From DASSCW01 sp036555005 (GTDB lineage: Bacteria > Chloroflexota > Limnocylindria > QHBO01): a DNA stretch of 19,391 bases. The position numbers and the translations under genes are program-made. The stretch lies in NCBI GenBank assembly GCA_036555005.1, contig DATBME010000015.1:1-19391 (forward strand), given 5' to 3'. The notes beneath the pieces were generated by a model. That model did no database searches. It was given only the letters and a program-made list of their open reading frames with translations, and was not told where the DNA came from. This document shows, piece by piece, positions 14,540 through 19,391 of this stretch; within the stretch, counting starts at the first letter, position 1, and each line of letters opens with the position of its first letter.

Positions 14540-15850
14540 ATGGAGACCACGGGCAGCTCCACGACCCCCGCCACCGCCAGCACGCCGGTGACGGCGCCCG
14601 ACCAGCCGCAGTCCGGCCCTGCCGTCCTGCTGCCGCTGCGCCTGCACGACTTCCGCCTGGTCTTCGCCGGCGAGAGCGTCTCGCTGATCGGCGACCAGTT
14701 CCACTTCATCGCACTGGCCTGGCTGGCGCTGCAGCTGACCGGCTCCGGCGTGGCGCTGGGCACCGTGCTGATGGCAGCCGCCATTCCGCGCGCGGCCTTC
14801 ATGCTGCTGGGCGGGGCGATGTCCGACCGGGTCTCGCCGCGCAGCCTGATGATCATCTCGAACGCGCTGCGCGCCGCCGTGGTGGCGGTGGTGGCCGTCC
14901 TGGTCCTGACCGGCAACGCGCAGCTCTGGCAGCTGTACGTGCTGGCCGCGGTCTTCGGCGTGGTCGACGCCTTCTTCCACCCCGCGCTGAACACGATCGT
15001 GCCGATGCTGGTCAGCGAGCGCCTGCTGCCGCCGGCCAACGCGCTGGTGCAGGTCATGCAACAGCTCTCCGCGCTCATCGGTCCGGCGGTGGCGGGCCTG
15101 ATCATTGCGGCCATCACCACCGGGCCGGCCTTCGCCATCGATGCCGCCTCGTTCGTGGTGGCGACTGTCTGCCTGCTGTTCGTGCGCGGCGGCCGCCGCC
15201 CCGCCGCCAGGGAGGAGGACGGGCCCCGCGAGGGAGTGCTGGGCACCATCGGCTCCGGCCTGGCCTATGCCTGGCGCGACTCGGCGGTGCGCGCCATCGT
15301 GCTGCTGACCGCCGCCTTCAACTTCGCCTTCACCGGCCCGGTATCGGTGGGCCTTCCCTACCTGGCCAAGGAGCGCTTCGCGGGCGGCCCCGCCGAGTTC
15401 GGGCTCATGCTGTCCATGTTCGGCGCCGGCGCACTGGCGGGCGCCCTGCTGGCCGGGTCGCTGCGGCACGTGCCCCGGCTCGGCCTGCTGGTCCTGCTCA
15501 TCGCGGCCGGGCTGGGCGTCGGGCTGGCGCTGATCGGCAACGCACCGAGCCTGTGGATCGTCGACGCGGCGATCCTGGTCATCGGCCTCGGCGCCGGCTT
15601 CCTGAACGTCCGCGTCATCGCCTGGCTGCAGGCACGCACCGATGAGGCGTTCCGTGGCCGGGTCATGAGCCTGGTAATGCTGGGTGGCGTCGGGCTGGCG
15701 CCGGTCAGCCTGGCCATCTCCGGCCTGATCATCGATCTCGGCGCCGTGACGCTGCTCTTCTCCGTGGCGGGCGCGATCGTGGTGGCTGCCGTGCTGGCCG
15801 GCTTCTACTCCGGCGTGCCGGCCCAGATGACCGACGAGGTGGAGGCGTGA
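14540..15850 (+). CDS. MFS exporter, EntS/macrolide-efflux-like (MFS_3)
   Basis: A 436-aa membrane transporter with about twelve hydrophobic helices after a Ser/Thr/Pro-rich 30-residue N-terminus. LRLHDFRLVFAGESVSLIGDQ at the first helix, GAMSDRVSPRSLMIISN at the loop between helices 2 and 3 (the MFS motif A position) and FHPALNTIVPMLV are typical of the proton-driven efflux family that includes EntS and macrolide pumps. The substrate is unknown. I use the ATG at 14540 with GGAG at 14531-14534; an in-frame GTG at 14534 would add two residues. It overlaps the ATPase gene downstream as GTGA, so both export systems are probably made together. Confidence 0.88.
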   Translation: METTGSSTTPATASTPVTAPDQPQSGPAVLLPLRLHDFRLVFAGESVSLIGDQFHFIALAWLALQLTGSGVALGTVLMAAAIPRAAFMLLGGAMSDRVSPRSLMIISNALRAAVVAVVAVLVLTGNAQLWQLYVLAAVFGVVDAFFHPALNTIVPMLVSERLLPPANALVQVMQQLSALIGPAVAGLIIAAITTGPAFAIDAASFVVATVCLLFVRGGRRPAAREEDGPREGVLGTIGSGLAYAWRDSAVRAIVLLTAAFNFAFTGPVSVGLPYLAKERFAGGPAEFGLMLSMFGAGALAGALLAGSLRHVPRLGLLVLLIAAGLGVGLALIGNAPSLWIVDAAILVIGLGAGFLNVRVIAWLQARTDEAFRGRVMSLVMLGGVGLAPVSLAISGLIIDLGAVTLLFSVAGAIVVAAVLAGFYSGVPAQMTDEVEA

Positions 15851-16872
15851 AGCCCGGCTACGAGGGCCCGGCCATCGACGCCGTCGGGCTGGTCAAGGAG
15901 TTCGAGCGCGGCCGGCGCACCACCTGGCAGCGCGTGCGCCGCCAGGCCGATCAGCGGGAGCGCTTCCGGGCCGTGGACGGCATCGACCTGCGGGTCGAAC
16001 GCGGCGAGATCTTCGGCGTGCTGGGGCCGAACGGCGCCGGCAAGACGACCACCATGAAGATGCTGGCCACCTTGCTGGAGCCGACCGCCGGCACGGCTCG
16101 CATCCTGGGCTACGACGTGGTGCACGAGGCGCGCGATGTGCGGCGGCGCATGGGAGCCGTGCTGTCCGACGGGCGCAGCCTGTACTGGAAGCTCACCGCC
16201 CGCGAGAACCTCGAGTACTTCGCCGCGCTGTACCACGTCCCGCCAAGGGAGCAAGCGGCGCGGATCGCCGCGGCGCTGCAGGCCGTCAAGCTGGACGATC
16301 GGTCCGACGACTACGTGGAGCGCTACAGCACCGGCATGCGCCAGCGCCTGGTGCTGGCTCGGGCGCTGCTCCCCGATCCGGAGCTGATGCTCCTCGACGA
16401 GCCGACGGTGGGCCTGGACCCGCAGTCGTCGCGCGACCTGCGAGACCGCGTGCGTGACCTGCAGGCCCAGGGGCGGACCGTCCTGCTGACCACCCATTAC
16501 ATGGAGGAGGCGGACCAGCTCTGCGACCGGATCGCCATCGTCGACCACGGGCACGTGGTCGCCCTGGATACGCCCACCGGCCTGAAGCGGACCATCGCCG
16601 CCACCGAGGTCGTGCACCTGGAGATCGCGTCCAGCCCGGCTGACGCGGCGCTGCTCTCCCGGCTGGAGCAGACCGCCGGCTCAGTGGCGCGCCACGAGCG
16701 GGAGAACGGCGACCTGCAGGTCACCGTCCATGTGCGCAGCGCCCGGGACTTCGTGCCGGTGGCCTTCGATGCCGCGCGCGAGGAGAACGCCGCCATCAAG
16801 CACGTCGAGGTGGTGCCGGTGACGCTGGAGGACGTGTTCATCTCGCTGACCGGGCGGGCACTGCGCGAATGA
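15847..16872 (+). CDS. ABC exporter 2 ATPase with variant Q-loop and signature
   Basis: A 341-aa ATPase for the two permeases downstream. Walker A GPNGAGKTT (60-68), Walker B LMLLDE (180-185), D-loop GLDPQ and H-loop His217 are standard. The signature reads YSTGMRQRL (160-168) instead of LSGGQ-like, and no Gln is found at the Q-loop position, where GAVLSDGRSLYWKLT occurs (103-117). Such variants occur in a NatA-like exporter branch, so the protein is probably active. A basic insertion at about 21-40 between the first strands and a C-terminal extension ending TLEDVFISLTGRALRE are also present. The GTG start overlaps the MFS stop (GTGA), and the stop overlaps the next ATG (ATGA). Confidence 0.9.
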   Translation: MKPGYEGPAIDAVGLVKEFERGRRTTWQRVRRQADQRERFRAVDGIDLRVERGEIFGVLGPNGAGKTTTMKMLATLLEPTAGTARILGYDVVHEARDVRRRMGAVLSDGRSLYWKLTARENLEYFAALYHVPPREQAARIAAALQAVKLDDRSDDYVERYSTGMRQRLVLARALLPDPELMLLDEPTVGLDPQSSRDLRDRVRDLQAQGRTVLLTTHYMEEADQLCDRIAIVDHGHVVALDTPTGLKRTIAATEVVHLEIASSPADAALLSRLEQTAGSVARHERENGDLQVTVHVRSARDFVPVAFDAAREENAAIKHVEVVPVTLEDVFISLTGRALRE

Positions 16873-17753
16873 CCGCCTCGCCCGCCACGTTCTCCGCCAC
16901 GACGCCTTCGCGCTGGGACGACCTGCGGGCCGACCTGCGGGCCTTCGGCGCGGCGGGGGTGAAGGAGTGGCGGCTGCTGCGGCGCTACCCGAGCCTCTTC
17001 ATCGGCTTCCTCTTCTGGCCGATCGCGCTGCCGCTGGCCTACGTCTTCCAGGCGCAGGGCTACTCCGGCGGCCAGCCGGCGGCGCTCGACGCCTTCGCGC
17101 AGCGCACCGGCACCGCGGAGGTGGCCGGCTTCCTGTTCCTGGGCTGGGCGGCCTACATGTGGATCAGCATGATCCTGTGGGGGCCGGGCACCTCGCTTCG
17201 CACCGAGCAGGTGCGCGGCTCGCTGGAGGCGCTGTTCATGACGCCGGTCAGCCGCATGGTCATCCTGTTCGGCCCGGTGGTCAGCCAGATCGTGTGGGCC
17301 ATCTGGATGTTCGCCGTGGTGGGTGGCGTCCTCGTCCTCTTCTTCCGGGTGCCGATCGGCCCCATCGAGGCCATTCGGGCCCTGGGCGTGATCCTGGTCG
17401 CCGTCCCGGCCCTCTACGGGCTGGGCGCCCTGTTCGCGGCGGTGGTGCTGCGCTTCGGCGAGGTGAGCGCCATGGTCCAGACCGTGCGCGGCGTCTTCAC
17501 CGTGTTCTGCGGCATGACCTTCCCGATCATCATCCTGCCGGTCTGGGCCAAGGCGGTGGCGCTGAGCCTGCCGCCCACCTACCTGATCGGCGACCTGCGC
17601 GCCGTGCTCCTGCAGGGCAGCGACTTCGTCTCGCTGGTCCCGGAGCTGGCGATCCTGGCCACCATGGGCCTGGTCCTGTGCGGCTTCGCGATCGTCGCCT
17701 TCCGGCGCACCGAACGCTTCGCCCGGCGCGGCGGCAGCCTGGCGCAGTACTGA
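16869..17753 (+). CDS. ABC-2 type permease (exporter 2, subunit A)
   Basis: A 294-aa integral membrane protein with about six hydrophobic helices. After a 30-residue hydrophilic N-terminus it has KEWRLLRRYPSLFIGFLFWP, a membrane-entry motif matched in the next gene by KELQIARRYPLNLVNEVLQP. Further family-like phrases are VRGSLEALFMTPVSR before helix 3 and CGMTFPIIILPVW near helix 5. It would form a heterodimeric channel with the following permease. Translation is coupled to the ATPase by ATGA overlap; the next start is 15 nt after its stop. The fold is clear and the cargo unknown. Confidence 0.88.
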   Translation: MTASPATFSATTPSRWDDLRADLRAFGAAGVKEWRLLRRYPSLFIGFLFWPIALPLAYVFQAQGYSGGQPAALDAFAQRTGTAEVAGFLFLGWAAYMWISMILWGPGTSLRTEQVRGSLEALFMTPVSRMVILFGPVVSQIVWAIWMFAVVGGVLVLFFRVPIGPIEAIRALGVILVAVPALYGLGALFAAVVLRFGEVSAMVQTVRGVFTVFCGMTFPIIILPVWAKAVALSLPPTYLIGDLRAVLLQGSDFVSLVPELAILATMGLVLCGFAIVAFRRTERFARRGGSLAQY

Positions 17754-17768
17754 GATGACGCTGGACCG

Positions 17769-18593
17769 ATGATCGAGCAGCTGTCCGCCGCCTGGGCCGT
17801 GGCGCGCAAGGAGCTGCAGATCGCGCGGCGCTATCCGCTGAACCTGGTCAACGAGGTGCTGCAGCCGCTCTACCAGTTCCTGCTGCCCAGCCTGCTGCTG
17901 GGGCTCACCTTCTACGTCGGCGGCCGGGCCATCGGCCTGGAGGCCACCACCGGGACCGATGACCTGGCGGGCTACCTGTTCCTGGGCACCGTGGTCGGCG
18001 GCCTGGTAGGCGCCGCCTTCTGGGACATGGCCTTCGGCCTCAAGCGCGAGATGGACGCCGGCACGCTGGAGCCCACCTGGCTGACCCCGACCCGGCCGGA
18101 CACGGCGGTGCTGGGGCGCGCCTTCTCCGCGCTGATCCTGTCCGCCATCGCCAGCGTGCTGCTGGTGGCGATCGGAGCGCTGGTCTTCGGCGCCGATATC
18201 GCCCGCGGCGTGGTGGCCGGGCTGCCGGCGATCGTGCTGGCCTCGATCAGCATGATCGGCATCGGCTACCTCGTCGCCTCGGCGGTGCTCATGATCCGGG
18301 AGCCGAACTTCTTCGTCGACTCCACCAACTTCATCTTCGCCATGCTCTCCGGCGTCGCCTTCCCGATCACGGTGCTGCCGCCGCTGATCCAGCCCTTCTG
18401 CTACCTGCTGCCGACCACCTACGCCGTCGACCTGCTGCGCTACTACGCCCTGGGCACGATCCCGCTGCTGCCGCCGCCGGCCCAGTGGCTGGCGCTGGTG
18501 GTGCTGGCGGTGGTCTACATCGTGGTCGGGCGCTGGGTCTTCATGCGGACCGAGCACCGCATGCGCGTGCTGGGCACTACCGGCCAGCACTGA
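17769..18593 (+). CDS. ABC-2 type permease (exporter 2, subunit B)
   Basis: A 274-aa membrane protein with about six hydrophobic helices. It shares with the preceding permease a KE-x5-RRYP entry motif, an EMDAGTLEPTWLTPTRP cytoplasmic loop equivalent to its partner's EALFMTP loop, and GVAFPITVLPPLIQP near helix 5. It is about 30% through a different length and clearly not a recent duplicate of the exporter 1 permeases. It is the last gene of the long unit; a hairpin begins two bases after its TGA, and 127 bp separate it from the next gene. The ATG at 17769 has only a weak Shine-Dalgarno. Confidence 0.88.
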   Translation: MIEQLSAAWAVARKELQIARRYPLNLVNEVLQPLYQFLLPSLLLGLTFYVGGRAIGLEATTGTDDLAGYLFLGTVVGGLVGAAFWDMAFGLKREMDAGTLEPTWLTPTRPDTAVLGRAFSALILSAIASVLLVAIGALVFGADIARGVVAGLPAIVLASISMIGIGYLVASAVLMIREPNFFVDSTNFIFAMLSGVAFPITVLPPLIQPFCYLLPTTYAVDLLRYYALGTIPLLPPPAQWLALVVLAVVYIVVGRWVFMRTEHRMRVLGTTGQH

Positions 18594-18594
18594 C

Positions 18595-18622
18595 CCGGCG
18601 TCCGGCCTCCAACCCACGCCGG
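18595..18622 (+). terminator. Hairpin after the long export operon
   Basis: CCGGCGT (18595-18601) and ACGCCGG (18616-18622) form a perfect 7-bp stem with a 14-nt loop, starting 2 nt after the permease stop. No T-run follows. The position is right for the end of the operon. Confidence 0.45.
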
Positions 18623-18650
18623 ACCGCGTCCCGACCGCGCGTCCGGCCTC
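18599..18650 (+). repeat. 12-bp direct repeat GCGTCCGGCCTC
   Basis: Exact copies at 18599-18610 and 18639-18650, 40 bp apart, lie in the 127-bp gap between the export operon and the APC permease. The first copy overlaps the hairpin. The high GC content makes chance possible. Confidence 0.4.
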
Positions 18651-18704
18651 TCGCCGTGCGGCGCGGGGGTGGCCAGCCTGCACCCGGTGGTGCGCCGCGT
18701 GCAG

Positions 18705-18710
18705 CACAAT
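18705..18710 (+). promoter_or_regulatory. Possible -10 box of the APC permease gene
   Basis: CACAAT (4 of 6) ends 10 nt before the ATG at 18721, which lacks a Shine-Dalgarno. This fits the very short or absent leaders inferred for other genes here. No -35 box is convincing. Confidence 0.28.
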
Positions 18711-18720
18711 GTGCGCCGAC

Positions 18721-19391
18721 ATGCAGAGGAACCAGCCCGAGCGCGACGGGCCAGAGGCGCGCCGCGTCGATCCGCTGCTCGAGGTCAGGGAGCGGAAGCG
18801 CGGCCGGCGCCCGGGCGATGCGTATGTGCGCATCGTGCGCCCCTTCGAGGACGAGTTCGAGAAGTCCGACGAAGGGACCCTGATCGCCTCGGAGAAGACG
18901 ATCCTGGAGCGGCGTGGCTGGCACGTCGCCCTGCGCGGCATCCGGACCTTCCTGATCGGAAGGCCCATCTCGACCGAGGCCGAGGAGCACGAGCGACTCA
19001 GCAAGACCAAGGCGCTGGCCGTCTTCAGCAGCGACAACATCAGCTCCAGCGCCTATGGCCCCGAGGAGATCATGCGGGTGCTGGTCCTGGCCGGCACCGC
19101 GGCCCTGTTCCTGACCGTCCAGCTGGCGGTCCTGATCATCGTGATGCTGGCGATCGTGACCGTCTCCTATCGGCAGACCATCAAGGCCTACCCGATGGGC
19201 GCCAGCAGCTACATCGTGGCCAGCGACAACCTGGGCGATCGGGCGGGCATCCTGGCGGCCTCGGCCCTGCTGATCGGGTACACGGTGACGGTCGCCGTCT
19301 CGGTGTCGGCCGGGGTGGCGGCCATGACCTCGATCATCCCGCAGCTCTTCGACTGGAAGGTGTACATCAGCGTGGCGCTGGTGGCGCTGCT
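18721..19391 (+). CDS. APC-family amino acid permease, N-terminal part (cut by window end)
   Basis: An open frame from the ATG at 18721 runs to the end of the window (223 complete codons) without a stop. The first ~110 residues are hydrophilic and charged. They end in RPISTEAEEHERLSKTKALA, followed by VFSSDNISSSAYGPEEIMRV, a signature of large (about 650-aa) APC-superfamily permeases; the unwound first helix of such transporters lies here. Hydrophobic helices follow at about 119-150, 175-196 and 214 to the end. It probably imports amino acids or related solutes, but specificity cannot be told. The frame was read directly from the sequence. It is separated from the export operon by a hairpin and its own possible promoter. 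Confidence 0.82.
   Translation, partial: MQRNQPERDGPEARRVDPLLEVRERKRGRRPGDAYVRIVRPFEDEFEKSDEGTLIASEKTILERRGWHVALRGIRTFLIGRPISTEAEEHERLSKTKALAVFSSDNISSSAYGPEEIMRVLVLAGTAALFLTVQLAVLIIVMLAIVTVSYRQTIKAYPMGASSYIVASDNLGDRAGILAASALLIGYTVTVAVSVSAGVAAMTSIIPQLFDWKVYISVALVAL

Noticed and set aside
16497..19040. 847-codon open frame on the minus strand
   Set aside because: It lies antisense across four well-supported genes, and its translation is His/Gln/Arg/Asp-rich low-complexity sequence typical of shadow frames in high-GC DNA.

Overview
The window is about 70% G+C, gene-dense and wholly bacterial. Gene style (GTG starts, ATGA/GTGA overlaps, several genes without a Shine-Dalgarno but with a -10 box 6-8 nt before the start) and gene content (PadR plus ABC-2 exporter, DUF2089/DUF4097 pair, single-chain pyruvate dehydrogenase E1, J-domain/zinc-ribbon protein, type II NADH dehydrogenase) suggest a high-GC soil or freshwater Chloroflexota, perhaps Limnocylindria-like. 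This is an inference from familiarity; no rRNA or other phylogenetic marker is present. I see no tRNA, rRNA, CRISPR, transposase or phage gene.

Layout. 1-2005 (+): the C-terminal tail of an MBL-fold hydrolase, an intact UPF0173 hydrolase, an Ala/Gly-rich membrane-associated protein and a HicB-like/DinB-like protein. 2016-2905 (-): a PadR repressor gene overlapping a gene for a membrane partner. 3024-5571 (+): ABC exporter 1 (ATPase plus two ABC-2 permeases). A perfect palindrome at 2932-2950 overlaps promoter-like boxes facing both ways and probably controls both units. 5572-5812: a convergent intergenic gap carrying a 20-bp imperfect inverted repeat. 8863-5813 (-): NDH-2, a small membrane protein, PlsY and PgsA, so respiratory and phospholipid-synthesis genes run together. 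9093-11786 (+): homodimeric-type pyruvate dehydrogenase E1, divergent from NDH-2 across a region containing about seven copies of a CGGTNATGA-like motif. 12330-11794 (-): the J-domain/zinc-ribbon protein.

12446-18593 (+): a tightly packed unit that starts with a good sigma70-type promoter. It encodes an unannotated basic 50-aa protein, a DUF2089 regulator, a DUF4097 repeat protein, a small helical (SHOCT-like) protein, an MFS exporter and a second ABC exporter (ATPase plus two permeases). The three proteins after the small one share one short helical module. The best guess for a lesser-known system here is a regulated envelope-sensing and export operon that joins these proteins to two efflux pumps. 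18721-19391: the start of a large APC-family permease, cut by the window end.
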